Positions 27,844 to 38,006 are shown, counted from the first letter of the stretch. The stretch: DNA of 64,000 nt from Rubrivivax sp. A210 (GCF_904426505.1 NZ_CAJGBN010000034.1:248001-312000); one strand, 5' to 3'. A program made the numbers and translations. The notes: a model not told the origin generated them from the sequence alone.

Positions 27844-29352
27844 TCAGGCTGCCGCGGCAGTGAGCAGGCGCAGCGGCCCGCTGCGCAACCAGGCAGCGGC
27901 TTCTTCCTGCAGCAGGTAGAGCGTGCGCGGGTTGCGTTCGGCCCAGGCTGGGCGCCAGGCCAGCTGCGCCTCGCGGCCGCGGCAGCGCAGGCTGATCGCA
28001 CCGGCATCGGCCTCGCCGCGCGCATGGCACTTGATGGCCGCCAGGCGCAGGCACAGCACCTGCCAGGCAAAGGTCTCGCTGGACAACTGCGGCTCGATCT
28101 TGCGCAGCCCGCCGCGCTGGCCCAGCACCAGCTCGCCAATGCGCCGCTGCTGGCTTTGCGAGAAGCCCGGCGCATCGACGTGCGTGAGCAGATAGGCGCT
28201 GTGGCGGTGGTGGTCGTGGTGCGACACCATCTGGCCGATCTCGTGCAGCGCGCAGGCCCAGGCCAGCTCGCGCCGGTTGTCGGCCTCGGCGTCGGGCAGG
28301 GCGCTGTCGAAAAGGGCCAGCGCCACCGTGGCGACGCGTTCGGCCTGGGCCGTGTCGACGGCAAAGCGGCGCTGCAGCTCGGCCACCGAGGTGTCGCGCA
28401 TGTCGCCGGGGCGGCGGTGCTGCAGCGCCAGCCGGCGCTCGTGCAGGTCGATGATGACGCCCTGGCGCAGCGCGCCCTTGGCCGGCCACAGCTCGGCGAT
28501 GTCGAAGTGCGCGGCCAGCGTGTAGAGGATGGCCAGGCCGCCGGGCAGCACGGCGCGCCGCTCGGGCTTGAGGCCGGGCAGGGCGATGCGCTCGGTCTGG
28601 CCGGCTTCCAGGCAGCGCTGCATGGCCCAGCGCAGGCCCTGGGGCGTGATGCGGCCATCGCTGACGCCCGAAGCCTGCAGCAGCTGCGACACCGCCCCGG
28701 CCGTGCCGGATGAGCCCAGCGCCAGCCGCCAGTGCTCGCGGCCAAAAGACTGCAGGCCTTCCTCGAACTCGGCGCCGGCCGCCACCTGGGCGGCGCGAAA
28801 GCCGGCCTCGGTGATGGCGCCGCCCTCGAAGAAGCGCAGCGACAGGCTGACGCAGCCGACGCCGAAGGACTCGGCCACGCGCGGCAGCTTGCCCTGGCCC
28901 AGGATCAGCTCGGTCGAGCGGCCGCCGATGTCGACCACCAGGCGCTCTTCGCTGCCGGGCTGCATGTGGGCCACGCCGGCATAGATCAGGCGCGCTTCCT
29001 CGCGGCCCGAGATCACCTCGATGGGAAAGCCCAGGGCCTCCTGCGCGCGCAGCAGGAAGGCATTGCGGTTGCGCGCCTCGCGCAGCGTCTGCGTCGCCAC
29101 CGCGCGCACCTGGCCGGGCTCGAAGCCGGCCAGGCGGGCCGAGAACTGGCGCAGGCAGGCCAGGCCGCGCTGCGCCGCCTCTTCGGTGAGCATGCCGTTG
29201 GCATCGAGGCCTGCGCCCAGGCGCACCGTCTCCTTGAGGTAGTCGACGCGGCGGTAGCGGTCCTGGTGGACCTGGCCGATCTCGAGCCGGAAGCTGTTGG
29301 ACCCCATGTCGATGGCGGCCAGCGCCCGCGGCGGGTTGCTGCGTGGATTCAT
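27844..29352 (-). CDS. ppx: Exopolyphosphatase / Ppx-GppA family phosphatase
   Basis: Releases terminal phosphate from polyphosphate (or acts on pppGpp). The 502-residue product has the ASKHA ATPase fold with AIDMGSNSFRLE near the N-terminus, the VVDIGGRSTEL phosphate loop, and a C-terminal HD-like helical domain (ALHEIGQMVSHHDHHRHSAYLL). I chose ATG 29352 (MNPRSN); ATG 29376 adds 8 residues and neither has a clear Shine-Dalgarno site. It converges on sixA with 27 bp between stops. Confidence 0.93.
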   Translation of the reverse strand: MNPRSNPPRALAAIDMGSNSFRLEIGQVHQDRYRRVDYLKETVRLGAGLDANGMLTEEAAQRGLACLRQFSARLAGFEPGQVRAVATQTLREARNRNAFLLRAQEALGFPIEVISGREEARLIYAGVAHMQPGSEERLVVDIGGRSTELILGQGKLPRVAESFGVGCVSLSLRFFEGGAITEAGFRAAQVAAGAEFEEGLQSFGREHWRLALGSSGTAGAVSQLLQASGVSDGRITPQGLRWAMQRCLEAGQTERIALPGLKPERRAVLPGGLAILYTLAAHFDIAELWPAKGALRQGVIIDLHERRLALQHRRPGDMRDTSVAELQRRFAVDTAQAERVATVALALFDSALPDAEADNRRELAWACALHEIGQMVSHHDHHRHSAYLLTHVDAPGFSQSQQRRIGELVLGQRGGLRKIEPQLSSETFAWQVLCLRLAAIKCHARGEADAGAISLRCRGREAQLAWRPAWAERNPRTLYLLQEEAAAWLRSGPLRLLTAAAA

Positions 29353-29451
29353 GGGCTGATCGTACCCGGCAGCCATGACGGCACGACCGGGCTTGACAGC
29401 CTCTGTAGGATGGCTTCAGCGCCCCTGGCCTTCTGCCGCGGCGCCCATTGA

Positions 29452-30237
29452 ATGACCCTTTTCTACATCGTCCTGGCCACCGCGGCCGGGGGCGTGCTGT
29501 CCGTCTTCATCGCCGCCAGCCTGACCGTGGCCGTGCTCGGCCGCCTCGTCAAGAGCCTGGTCAGCCTGTCGGCCGGCGTGCTGCTGGGCACGGCGCTGCT
29601 GCATCTGCTGCCCGAGGCCTTCGAGTCCGGGCCCGAGCCGCAGGCGCTGTTTGCCACGTTGCTGGCCGGGCTGCTGTTCTTCTGGCTGCTCGAGAAGGCC
29701 GAGCTCTACCGCCATGACCACCACCACGAGGGCGACGGCCACGACCATCACCACCCCTTTGACGCCCAGCAGGCCGGGCGCGGCGGCTTGAGCGTGCTGG
29801 TGGGCGACACGGTCCACAACTTCTGCGACGGCGTCATCATTGCCACCGCCTTCCTGGCCGACGCCGGCCTCGGCGTGGTGACGGCGCTGGCCATCATGGC
29901 GCACGAGATCCCGCAGGAGGTGGGCGACTACATCGTGCTGCTCAATGCCGGCTTCACGCGCCAGCGCGCACTGATGTTCAACGCCCTCTCGGGCCTGGCC
30001 GCGGTGGCGGGCGGCGTGGCCGCCTACTACCTGATAGGCCCCTGGGCCTCGCTGCTGCCCTATCTGCTGGTGGTGGCCTCGAGCAGTTTCATCTATGTGG
30101 CCGTGGCCGACCTGCTGCCGCAGCTGCAGCAGCGCCTGTCATGGCGCGACACCCTGGCCCAGGTGGCCTGGCTCGGCGGCGGCCTGCTGCTGGTGCTGCT
30201 GGCCACTGACAGCCTGCACGCAGGCCATGGGCATTGA
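29452..30237 (+). CDS. ZIP family metal transporter
   Basis: Inner-membrane divalent-metal permease of 261 residues with about eight helices and a histidine-rich cytoplasmic loop (HDHHHEGDGHDHHH, about residues 88-101). The paired binding-site motifs of the ZIP family are present in helices 4 and 5: VHNFCDG and HEIPQE. Zinc is the usual substrate. It is divergent from ppx by 99 bp. The 108 bp to the next convergent gene hold nothing I can identify. Confidence 0.92.
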   Translation: MTLFYIVLATAAGGVLSVFIAASLTVAVLGRLVKSLVSLSAGVLLGTALLHLLPEAFESGPEPQALFATLLAGLLFFWLLEKAELYRHDHHHEGDGHDHHHPFDAQQAGRGGLSVLVGDTVHNFCDGVIIATAFLADAGLGVVTALAIMAHEIPQEVGDYIVLLNAGFTRQRALMFNALSGLAAVAGGVAAYYLIGPWASLLPYLLVVASSSFIYVAVADLLPQLQQRLSWRDTLAQVAWLGGGLLLVLLATDSLHAGHGH

Positions 30238-30345
30238 AGCGGATTCGCCTTCGACCGCCTGGCGTCGTTGGGGCGCCTCGCCGTGCCTGAGCACAGTCTT
30301 TGGCGCCCCGCCTAGCCATGCGGCCGAATGCGAACCCGCAAGGGC

Positions 30346-30780
30346 TCAGCGCACCACCAGCACCGGCAACGTGCCGTGCGTGAGCACCTTCTGCGTCTCG
30401 CTGCCCAGCAGCAGTGCGCTGACGCCGCGGCGGCCGTGCGAGGCCATCACGATGAGATCGCAGCCCTGGGCCTTGCCGTGGTCGAGGATGGCCTCCCAGG
30501 GGTGGCTGGCTTCCACCGTGTGGCTCTGGCAGGGCACGCCGGCCGCTGCCGCGGCATCGGCCACGCGCTGCACGCGTGCCGCGGCCACGCGCTGCTGGGC
30601 ATCGAAGTACTCCTGCGGCGGCATGGGCTGGATCTCGGAGATCGCGCTGTAGGGGAAGGGCTCCTTCACCGCCAGCGCGAACAGCTCGGCGCCGTTGAGC
30701 TTGGCCATGGCGACGGCCGTGGCAATGGCCTTGGCGGTGATCTCGGAGCCGTCGGTCGGGAACAGGATGCGCGTGTACAT
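30346..30780 (-). CDS. Universal stress protein (UspA family)
   Basis: Cytoplasmic single-domain Usp of 144 residues. It has the N-terminal LFPTDGSE strand-turn and the ATP-binding pattern G-x2-G-x9-G-S spread over SHGRRGVSALLLGSETQKVL. ATG 30780 has a strong Shine-Dalgarno site (AAGGAGAT). A perfect FNR/ANR box lies 79 bp upstream, so induction under low oxygen is likely, as for Anr-controlled Usp proteins in pseudomonads. Confidence 0.92.
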   Translation of the reverse strand: MYTRILFPTDGSEITAKAIATAVAMAKLNGAELFALAVKEPFPYSAISEIQPMPPQEYFDAQQRVAAARVQRVADAAAAAGVPCQSHTVEASHPWEAILDHGKAQGCDLIVMASHGRRGVSALLLGSETQKVLTHGTLPVLVVR

Positions 30781-30858
30781 GGAATCTCCTTGCAAGGCCG
30801 GGGGTATCGGGTGGATGCCCGGCCGGTGCCCAGTGTTCCTCGACCGCGGGCGCCGCGC

Positions 30859-30872
30859 TTGATGCGGATCAA
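30859..30872 (-). promoter_or_regulatory. FNR/ANR box upstream of usp
   Basis: TTGATGCGGATCAA matches the consensus TTGAT-N4-ATCAA perfectly. A -10-like AACACT at 30832-30837 on the minus strand would place the box near -41.5, the class II activator position. Confidence 0.65.
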
Positions 30873-30926
30873 CGGTGCGGGGCTATTGGAGAACTGACTC
30901 GGGCTTAGGGGCTTGATCCGCGCCGT

Positions 30927-31766
30927 TCACCCGCGTTCGACCGGCCGCGCCGGGTCGCTGCACCACTCGCTCCAGGAGCCGGGGTAGAGCAGGCCCGGCT
31001 GCAGCCCGGCATGGGCCATGGCGAGCAGGTTGTGGCAGGCGGTGACGCCCGAGCCGCACTGGTGTACGACCGTCGCGTCCAGCCCGCCCAGCGCGGTGAA
31101 TTCCTCGCGCAGTCGCGTCGCCGGCTTGAAGCGGCCGTCGGCCTCGAGGTTGTCCTTGAAGAAGCGCAGCGTGGCGCCCGGGATGTGGCCTGCCACTGGG
31201 TCCAGAGGCTCGACCTCGCCGCGGTAGCGCTCGCCGGCGCGGGCGTCGAAGAGGCGCACCTGGCCCAGCCGCGCCAGCAGCGCACCGGCCTCTATCGCCG
31301 GCATGGCGGCGGCGCCGGCCGGGTAGGGCGGCGCGGCGGCTGGCGCTGCGGTGGTGGTTTCGAACGCGCCGCCGGCGGCGCGCCAGGCGGCCTTGCCGCC
31401 GTCGAGCACGGCCACCTCGGCGTGGCCCAGCCAGCGCAGCAGCCACCAGGCGCGCGCCGCATAGGGGCCGCCCTGGTCGTCGTAGGCCACCACCGGCAGG
31501 CCCGGCCGCAGGCCCCAGCGGCCCGCGCTGGCGGCCAGCGCCTCGCGCGCCGGCAGCGGATGGCGGCCGTTGCGGCCGTTGCGCGGGCCGGCGAGGTCGC
31601 GGTCGAGGTGGGCGTAGACCGCGCCCGGCAGATGGCCGGCCGCGCAGGCGCGCTCGCCGGCGGCGGTGTCGGCCAGGTCGAAGCCGCAGTCCAGCAACAG
31701 CAGCGGCTGGCCGCTTGCCATCAAGGCCTGCAGTTGCGCGGCGGAGATCAGGGTGTCCAGGCTCAT
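30927..31766 (-). CDS. sseA: 3-mercaptopyruvate sulfurtransferase (two rhodanese domains)
   Basis: Transfers sulfur from mercaptopyruvate or thiosulfate to an acceptor. The 279-residue protein has an inactive N-terminal rhodanese domain and a C-terminal one with the catalytic cysteine in CGSGVTA, the loop typical of mercaptopyruvate enzymes. The N-terminus (LISAAQLQALMASGQPLLLLD) is family-like. It lies upstream of usp on the same strand with 146 bp between, and 13 bp after the EamA gene. Confidence 0.92.
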   Translation of the reverse strand: MSLDTLISAAQLQALMASGQPLLLLDCGFDLADTAAGERACAAGHLPGAVYAHLDRDLAGPRNGRNGRHPLPAREALAASAGRWGLRPGLPVVAYDDQGGPYAARAWWLLRWLGHAEVAVLDGGKAAWRAAGGAFETTTAAPAAAPPYPAGAAAMPAIEAGALLARLGQVRLFDARAGERYRGEVEPLDPVAGHIPGATLRFFKDNLEADGRFKPATRLREEFTALGGLDATVVHQCGSGVTACHNLLAMAHAGLQPGLLYPGSWSEWCSDPARPVERG

Positions 31767-31779
31767 CGTGTCTTGCCCT

Positions 31780-32688
31780 TCAGGTCTCGGTGGGGGGATT
31801 GTCCGGACGGCGCACCGGGGCGCGCCCGCGCAGCAGCGTGGCGGCCACGCCAGCGGCCACGATCAGCAGCATGCCGGCCACCGACATTGCCGTCACCGGG
31901 TCGTCGAAGATCAGCACGCCGAAGCCGAAGCTGAACAGGATGCCCAGGTACTGCAGTGCCGCCACGCCCAGCGCGGCACCGCGCGCATAGGCCGCCGTCA
32001 TCATCCATTGCGCCACCGTTGCCAGCGCACCGATGGCCAGGAGCAATGCGAGCCCGCCGGCCGTGTGTGCATGGCCCCCGCCTGTAGCGACGACGATGGC
32101 CGTGCCGGCGACGGTGCCGCTGGCCGAGAAGTAGAGCACCACGCGCTCGGTGGGCTCGCCCGCGCGGCCCAGAGCCGAGACCTGCAGATAGGCCACCGCC
32201 GCCAGCATGCCCGAGAGCAGCCCCACGAGGCCGAACCAGAGCTGGTCCTGCGCCAGCGTCGGCCGCAGGATCAGCGCCACGCCGGCAAAGCCCGCCAACA
32301 CCGCACTGACGAGGCGGCCGTCGACGCCGCCCTGGCCCAGCAGCGTGGCGCCGCCGATCAGGAACAGCGCGATCCACACCGGCGAGAGGTAGTTGAGCGT
32401 CATCGCCGTCGCCAGTGGCAGGCCGCCGATGGCGTAGAACCACAGGCACAGCGCCGTCGTGCCGCTGGCGGCGCGCCAGAAGTGCATCGCCGGCACGGGG
32501 GTGCGCCAGGCGATGCCGCGCCAGCGCAGCAGCGCCAGCATCAGCACGAGGCCGATGAGCGAGCGGTAGAGCACGATCTCGCCGGCGCCGTAGCGCGACG
32601 AGGCGAGCTTGACGCACACCCCCATCAGCGCGAACAGCAGCGAGGCGCCCACCATCAGCAGCGGGGCCGGCAGCGGCCGCATCGCCAT
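31780..32688 (-). CDS. EamA/DMT family transporter
   Basis: Inner-membrane protein of 302 residues with ten hydrophobic segments formed by two repeats of the EamA domain (LLFALMGVCVKLASSRYG in the first; the second ends near FDDPVTAMSVAGMLLIVAAG). Such proteins export metabolites, amino acids or drugs; the substrate is unknown. The start could also be the Met two codons later. It lies 15 bp after the Rieske gene, suggesting one operon Rieske-EamA-sseA. Confidence 0.9.
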   Translation of the reverse strand: MAMRPLPAPLLMVGASLLFALMGVCVKLASSRYGAGEIVLYRSLIGLVLMLALLRWRGIAWRTPVPAMHFWRAASGTTALCLWFYAIGGLPLATAMTLNYLSPVWIALFLIGGATLLGQGGVDGRLVSAVLAGFAGVALILRPTLAQDQLWFGLVGLLSGMLAAVAYLQVSALGRAGEPTERVVLYFSASGTVAGTAIVVATGGGHAHTAGGLALLLAIGALATVAQWMMTAAYARGAALGVAALQYLGILFSFGFGVLIFDDPVTAMSVAGMLLIVAAGVAATLLRGRAPVRRPDNPPTET

Positions 32689-32703
32689 GCGTGCGCGCCC
32701 CGG

Positions 32704-33825
32704 TCAGGCGAGCGTGGCCGCGCTGCCGATTTCGCGCCGGTACCACTCGTGGAAGTGCTGCATGCCGTCTTCCATCGGACTCTGGTAGGGGCCGACCTCG
32801 TTGTCGCCGCGCGCCATCAGCGCCTGGCGGCCGGCGTCCATGCGCAGCGCGATCTCGTCGTCCTCGATGCAGGTCTCCATGTAGGCGGCCTGCTGGGCGT
32901 CGACGAGCTCGCGCTCGAAGGCGGCGACTTCCTCGGGGTAGAAGAACTCGACCATGTTGAGCGTCTTGCGCGGGCTCTGGGGGATCAGCGTCGAGACCAC
33001 CAGCACATGCGGATACCACTCGACCATCACGCCCGGGTAGTAGGTGAGCCAGATCGCACCCTGCTCGGGCGGCCGGCCGCCGCGGAAGGCCAGCACCGCG
33101 TCCTGCCAGCGCCGGTAGGCCGGCGAGCCCGCCTTGGCCAGCGCCTTGTTGATGCCCACCGTCTGCACCGAGTGGTGGCGGCCGAATTCCCAGCGCAGGT
33201 CGTCGCAGGTCACGAACTGGCCCAGGCCGGGGTGGAAGGGGCCGACGTGGTAGTCCTCGAGGTAGACCTCGATGAAGGTCTTCCAGTTGTAGTCGCACTG
33301 ATGCAGGTGGCGGCGGTCGAAGACGTAGCCGTCGAAAGCCAGGGCCGGTGCGCAGCCCAGCCCGGCCAGATCATCGGCAACCTCGCGCCCGTTGCGCTCG
33401 AACAACAACCCCTGCCAGTTCTGCAGCGGGTAGTTGCGCAGGTTGAGGCAGGGATCGTGGTCGAAATGCGGCGCGCCGACGAGCTGGCCGCCGAGGTCGT
33501 AGGTCCAGCGGTGCAGCGGGCACACCACATGGCCGCTCGTCGTGCCGCGGCCCTTGAGCATCACCGCCTGGCGGTGGCGACAGACGTTGGAGATCAGCTC
33601 GACGCCGGCGGCATGGCGCACCAGGGCCCGGCCGTCGCCTTCCTGCTCCAGCGCCAGATAGTCGCCGACCCCTGGCACGGCCAGTTCGTGCCCGAGGTAG
33701 CGCGGGTATTGCTGGAAGATGAGTGCCTGTTCGCGCTGGAACAGATCCTCGTCGAAGTAGCTGGAAACCGGGAGTTGGGAGCGGCTGCGCTCGAGTGCTT
33801 CAAGAGAGATGCTCAGGTCCGACAT
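32704..33825 (-). CDS. Rieske [2Fe-2S] aromatic ring-hydroxylating oxygenase, alpha subunit
   Basis: Non-haem iron oxygenase of 373 residues. The Rieske centre is C-x-H (CRHRQ) followed by C-x2-H (CPLHRW); the mononuclear iron site has H-x4-H in YHVGPFHP. The ATG at 33825 has AGGAGGA upstream; the longer frame to 33927 lacks support. The protein resembles the large family of ring-hydroxylating and quaternary-amine monooxygenases; substrate unknown. No reductase or beta subunit is adjacent. The 255 bp to xseB contain a possible -10 for this gene (TAGAAT on the minus strand, 33948-33953). Confidence 0.9.
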   Translation of the reverse strand: MSDLSISLEALERSRSQLPVSSYFDEDLFQREQALIFQQYPRYLGHELAVPGVGDYLALEQEGDGRALVRHAAGVELISNVCRHRQAVMLKGRGTTSGHVVCPLHRWTYDLGGQLVGAPHFDHDPCLNLRNYPLQNWQGLLFERNGREVADDLAGLGCAPALAFDGYVFDRRHLHQCDYNWKTFIEVYLEDYHVGPFHPGLGQFVTCDDLRWEFGRHHSVQTVGINKALAKAGSPAYRRWQDAVLAFRGGRPPEQGAIWLTYYPGVMVEWYPHVLVVSTLIPQSPRKTLNMVEFFYPEEVAAFERELVDAQQAAYMETCIEDDEIALRMDAGRQALMARGDNEVGPYQSPMEDGMQHFHEWYRREIGSAATLA

Positions 33826-34080
33826 GATCCGACCGGATCCTCCTATGGGACTGCACGACGGCCCCATCGGCTGGGATGGGGGCCTGGCCCGGACGAGCCG
33901 CCTGGCATGCGGCCTGTCGTTGCGCAATGCGCGCGTCGGGGGCCGGGATTCTAGCCCTGGGGCATGGCCAGGGTTCAGCCGGGCGCGGCGGCAGGCGGGC
34001 TTCGTCGCCTGGCATGCCAGGCCATGGCGGCGGCGCGACAGCGATTGTCTAGAATCGCCGTCTTGATTTCATCTCCCGAA

Positions 34081-34317
34081 ATGCCGCGCAGCGCCCCGAC
34101 CGCCCCCAAGGAGCCCGCCAGCTACGAGCTGGCCCTGGCCGAGCTGGACAGGCTTGTCCAGCAGATGGAAGGCGGCCAGCTGCCGCTGGACCAACTGCTC
34201 GAAGGCTATCGCCGCGGCGCTGACCTGCTGGCCTTTTGCCGCACGCGGCTGCAGGCCGTGGAAGAGCAGGTGAGGCTGCTCGACGACGGCAAGCTCAAGC
34301 CCTGGAGCGGCGCCTGA
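34081..34317 (+). CDS. xseB: Exodeoxyribonuclease VII small subunit
   Basis: Small helical subunit of the single-strand nuclease ExoVII, 78 residues; [19 protein letters not shown] and the [16 protein letters not shown] helix are diagnostic. The ATG at 34081 is chosen because the upstream part is not family-like. A -10 candidate TAGAAT lies at 34050-34055. The stop shares a base with the ispA start. Confidence 0.94.
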   Translation: MPRSAPTAPKEPASYELALAELDRLVQQMEGGQLPLDQLLEGYRRGADLLAFCRTRLQAVEEQVRLLDDGKLKPWSGA

Positions 34318-35210
34318 TGGTCACGCCGGCCGATGCCGACGCCTGGACGCGCGAGCAGCTCGCCACGGTGGAGCGCGCGCTGCAGGACTGGGTGCCCGAG
34401 GACGCCCCCGCCGGGCTGGGCCTGGCCATGCGCTATGGCGTGCTCGACGGCGGCAAGCGGCTGCGGCCGCTGCTCGTGCTGGCCAGTTGCCGGGCAGTGG
34501 CGGGCGATTGCGCCGCCGCGCTGCGCGCCGCGGTGGCAGTGGAACTCATCCACGCCTATTCGCTGGTCCACGACGACATGCCCTGCATGGACAACGACGT
34601 GCTGCGCCGCGGCAAGCCCACGGTACATGTGCAGTTCGGCCAGGCCCAGGCCATGCTGGCAGGCGACGCGATGCAGGCCCTGGCCTTCGAGGTGCTGACG
34701 CCCGACGAGGGCGTGGCGCCGGCGCTGCAGGCACGCCTGGTGGGCCTGCTGGCGCGCTCGGCCGGCCACGCCGGCATGGCCGGCGGCCAGGCCATCGACC
34801 TGGCCAGCATAGGCCGTGACCTCAGCGAGGCCCAGCTGCGCGACATGCACCAGCGCAAGACCGGCGCCCTGCTGCAGGCCAGCGTGCTGATGGGCGCCGC
34901 CTGCGGCGCCACCACGGCGGCGCAATGGCAGGCCCTGTCGGAATACGGCGCCGCCATCGGCTTCGCCTTCCAGGTGGTCGACGACATCCTCGACGTCACC
35001 CAGGCCTCCGAGACGCTGGGCAAGACTGCCGGCAAGGACCTGGACCACAACAAACCCACCTATGTGTCGGTGCTGGGCCTCGAGGCCGCGCGCCGCACCG
35101 CCGAGGCGCTGCGCCTGGAGGCCCACCGGGCCCTCACGGCCAGCGGCCTGGGCGCTGCCGCCTGCCTGCTGGCCATGCTGGCCGACAAGGTCGTCGAGCG
35201 GGACAACTGA
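34317..35210 (+). CDS. ispA: Farnesyl diphosphate synthase / polyprenyl synthetase
   Basis: Condenses isopentenyl diphosphate with allylic diphosphates. The 297-residue protein has the first aspartate-rich motif in [12 protein letters not shown], the second in VVDDILD, and GGKRLRP for diphosphate binding. Start ATG overlaps the xseB TGA by one base. It precedes dxs by 4 bp, so xseB-ispA-dxs is one operon, as in many proteobacteria. Confidence 0.96.
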   Translation: MVTPADADAWTREQLATVERALQDWVPEDAPAGLGLAMRYGVLDGGKRLRPLLVLASCRAVAGDCAAALRAAVAVELIHAYSLVHDDMPCMDNDVLRRGKPTVHVQFGQAQAMLAGDAMQALAFEVLTPDEGVAPALQARLVGLLARSAGHAGMAGGQAIDLASIGRDLSEAQLRDMHQRKTGALLQASVLMGAACGATTAAQWQALSEYGAAIGFAFQVVDDILDVTQASETLGKTAGKDLDHNKPTYVSVLGLEAARRTAEALRLEAHRALTASGLGAAACLLAMLADKVVERDN

Positions 35211-35214
35211 AGCC

Positions 35215-37095
35215 ATGCTGCTGAACAAGATCAACACGCCGGCCGATCTGCGCAAGCTGCCGCGCAGCGAGCTCGGCGCCCTCGCCGCCGAGCTGCGCAA
35301 TTTCGTGCTCGACACCGTCAGCCAGACCGGCGGCCACCTGGGCAGCAACCTGGGCACGGTCGAGCTCACGGTGGCGCTGCACTACGTCTACAACACGCCC
35401 TACGACCGCATCGTCTGGGACGTCGGCCACCAGACCTATCCGCACAAGGTGCTCACCGGCCGCCGCGACCGCATGCACACGCTGCGGCAGCTGGGCGGCA
35501 TCGGCGGCTTTCCGCGCCGCGACGAGAGCGAGTACGACACCTTCGGCACGGCGCACAGCAGCACCAGCATCAGCGCCGCGCTGGGCATGGCCCTGGCCGC
35601 CAAGCTCAAGAACGAAGACCGCAAGGCCGTGGCCGTGATCGGCGACGGCGCCATGACGGCCGGCATGGCCTTCGAGGCGCTCAACAATGCCGGTGTCAGC
35701 CATGCCGGCATCAATGCCGACATCCTGGTCGTGCTCAACGACAACGACATGTCGATCAGCCCGCCGGTGGGCGCGCTCAACAAATACCTGGCTCGGCTGA
35801 TGAGCGGCCAGTTCTATGCCGCGGCGCGCGAGGGTGTGAAGGGCGTGCTGAAGGCGGCGCCGCCGCTGTTCGAGCTGGCGCGGCGCTTCGAAGAACACGC
35901 CAAGGGCATGGTCGTGCCCGGCACCATCTTCGAGGAATTCGGCTTCAACTACGTCGGCCCCATCGACGGCCACGACCTCGAGTCGCTGATCCCCACGCTC
36001 GAGAACCTGCGCAGCAAGCGCGGCCCGCAGTTCCTGCACGTCGTCACCAAGAAGGGCTATGGCTACAAGCTGGCCGAGGCCGACCCGGTGAAGTACCACG
36101 CCGCCAGCGGCAAGTTCGATCCGGCCCTGGGCTTCCCCAAGAGCGCGCCCAGCAAGCCCAGCTTCACCCAGGTGTTCGGCCAGTGGCTGTGCGACATGGC
36201 CGAGGCCGACGAGCGCCTGGTGGCCATCACGCCGGCCATGCGCGAAGGCTCGGGCATGGTCGAGTTCCACAAGCGCTTTCCGCGCCGCTACCACGATGTC
36301 GGCATCGCCGAGCAGCATGCCGTCACCTTTGCCGCGGGCCTGGCCTGCGAAGGGCTCAAGCCGGTGGTGGCCATCTACAGCACCTTCCTGCAGCGCGGCT
36401 ACGACCAGCTCATCCACGACGTGGCGCTGCAGAACCTGCCGGTGGTGTTCGCGCTCGACCGTGCCGGCATCGTCGGCGCCGACGGCCCCACCCACGCTGG
36501 CGCCTACGACATCGCTTACCTGCGCTGCATCCCCAACTGCAGCCTGCTCGCGCCCAGCGACGAGAACGAGTGCCGCCAGGCACTGACCACCGCCTTCCGC
36601 CACGACCACCCGGTGGCGGTGCGCTACCCGCGCGGCGCCGGTGCCGGCGTCACCATCGAAGCGGCGCTCACGGCCTGGCCCTGGGGTCGTGGCCTGCTGC
36701 GCCGGCGCGGCCAGCGCATCGCCATCCTGGCCTTCGGCACCCTGCTGCACCCGGCGCTGCAGGCGGCCGAGCGCCTGGGCGCCACGGTGGCCGACATGCG
36801 CTTCATCAAGCCGCTGGACGAGGCCCTGGTGCTCGAGCTGGCGCGCGGCCACGAGGGCCTGGTCACGGTGGAAGAGGGTTGCGTGATGGGCGGTGCCGGC
36901 AGTGCGGTGCTCGAATGCCTGGCCGCCGCCGGCGTCTCGGTGCCGGTGCTGCAGCTGGGACTGCCCGACCGCTACGTCGAGCACGGCGAGCCGGCCCGGC
37001 TGCTGTCGTTGTGCGGGCTGGACGCCGCCGGCATCGAGGCCTCGGTGCTCAAGCGCTTCGGCGCCCGTCCGACGCTGGCAGCGGCCAACGAATAG
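35215..37095 (+). CDS. dxs: 1-deoxy-D-xylulose-5-phosphate synthase
   Basis: First enzyme of the non-mevalonate isoprenoid pathway, joining pyruvate and glyceraldehyde 3-phosphate with thiamine diphosphate. The 626-residue protein has the [18 protein letters not shown] cofactor motif, the [13 protein letters not shown] segment and the transketolase-type [15 protein letters not shown] region with its catalytic Glu. ATG 35215 gives the family N-terminus ([15 protein letters not shown]). The 119 bp to folE2 contain a 10-bp palindrome (37164-37173), otherwise nothing clear. Confidence 0.97.
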   Translation: MLLNKINTPADLRKLPRSELGALAAELRNFVLDTVSQTGGHLGSNLGTVELTVALHYVYNTPYDRIVWDVGHQTYPHKVLTGRRDRMHTLRQLGGIGGFPRRDESEYDTFGTAHSSTSISAALGMALAAKLKNEDRKAVAVIGDGAMTAGMAFEALNNAGVSHAGINADILVVLNDNDMSISPPVGALNKYLARLMSGQFYAAAREGVKGVLKAAPPLFELARRFEEHAKGMVVPGTIFEEFGFNYVGPIDGHDLESLIPTLENLRSKRGPQFLHVVTKKGYGYKLAEADPVKYHAASGKFDPALGFPKSAPSKPSFTQVFGQWLCDMAEADERLVAITPAMREGSGMVEFHKRFPRRYHDVGIAEQHAVTFAAGLACEGLKPVVAIYSTFLQRGYDQLIHDVALQNLPVVFALDRAGIVGADGPTHAGAYDIAYLRCIPNCSLLAPSDENECRQALTTAFRHDHPVAVRYPRGAGAGVTIEAALTAWPWGRGLLRRRGQRIAILAFGTLLHPALQAAERLGATVADMRFIKPLDEALVLELARGHEGLVTVEEGCVMGGAGSAVLECLAAAGVSVPVLQLGLPDRYVEHGEPARLLSLCGLDAAGIEASVLKRFGARPTLAAANE

Positions 37096-37214
37096 CCGCG
37101 TTCAGTGCCTTTGAGCGCTGCGATGTAATCCGCGCGGGCCTGTAGTTGCCGGATCGCTGGCATGCTGTACAGCTGACATGAACCCCGGCCCGACCAAGGG
37201 CCGCGGCTGACTAG

Positions 37215-38006
37215 ATGACCAAGCCCACCGACGCCCTCCACATCCCCGACACCCAGAGCGCACGCGACGAGCGCCATCTGGCCATACAGCGCGTGGGCAT
37301 TCGCGACATCCGCTACCCGCTGCAGCTGCGCGTGGCCGGCGCGACGCAGTCGACGGCGGCACTGTGGTCGCTGGACGTGGCGCTGCCGGCCGAGAAGAAG
37401 GGCACGCACATGTCGCGCTTCGTGGCCTGGCTGGACGCGCTGGACCTGCCGCTGGACGCCGCCACGCTGCGCCTGCGCCATGCCCAGATGCTGGACAAGC
37501 TGGGCGCGCAGGACGGCCGCATCGAGGCCGCCTTCAGCTTCTTCCTGCGCAAGCGCGCCCCGGTGTCGGGCCTGGCCAGCCTGCTCGACTACCAGGGCCG
37601 CTGGATCGCCGAGACGCGCGGCGGCGTCACCGCCATCTGGGCCGAGGTGGCGGTGCCGGTGAAGAGCCTGTGCCCCTGCTCGAAGGAGATCTCCGAGTAC
37701 GGCGCGCACAACCAGCGCTCGCAGGTCACGCTGCGCGTCGAGGTGCTGCAGCCCATCGAGTGGCACGAGTTGGTGCGCTTCGCCGAGAACGCCGCTTCCA
37801 GCGAGCTGTGGCCCATGCTCAAGCGCGCCGACGAGAAGTGGGTCACCGAGCACGCCTACGAGAACCCCAAGTTCGTCGAGGATCTGGTGCGCGACGTGGC
37901 ACTGGCGCTCAATGGCGACGCCCGCATCGGGCGTTACACGGTGGACGTCGAGAACTTCGAGTCGATCCACAACCACAGCGCCTACGCGCGCATCGAGCGC
38001 CTGTAG
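37215..38006 (+). CDS. folE2: GTP cyclohydrolase FolE2
   Basis: Type IB GTP cyclohydrolase of 263 residues, which opens GTP to start folate and related pterin synthesis and can use metals other than zinc. Motifs: KGTHMSRF, the catalytic cysteine in VKSLCPCSKEIS, AHNQRS and the ESIHNHSAYA C-terminus. In many bacteria folE2 is the zinc-starvation copy; here it is the only GTP cyclohydrolase in the window, and no clear Zur site is seen upstream. Confidence 0.96.
   Translation: MTKPTDALHIPDTQSARDERHLAIQRVGIRDIRYPLQLRVAGATQSTAALWSLDVALPAEKKGTHMSRFVAWLDALDLPLDAATLRLRHAQMLDKLGAQDGRIEAAFSFFLRKRAPVSGLASLLDYQGRWIAETRGGVTAIWAEVAVPVKSLCPCSKEISEYGAHNQRSQVTLRVEVLQPIEWHELVRFAENAASSELWPMLKRADEKWVTEHAYENPKFVEDLVRDVALALNGDARIGRYTVDVENFESIHNHSAYARIERL

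Noticed and set aside
29376-29401. Pho-box-like CTGTCAA upstream of ppx on the minus strand
   Set aside because: Only one good unit; the next similar unit is not at 11-bp spacing.
37164-37173. 10-bp palindrome GCTGTACAGC before folE2, considered as a LexA or Zur site
   Set aside because: LexA needs CTGT-N8-ACAG and Zur sites are longer and AT-rich; too short to claim.
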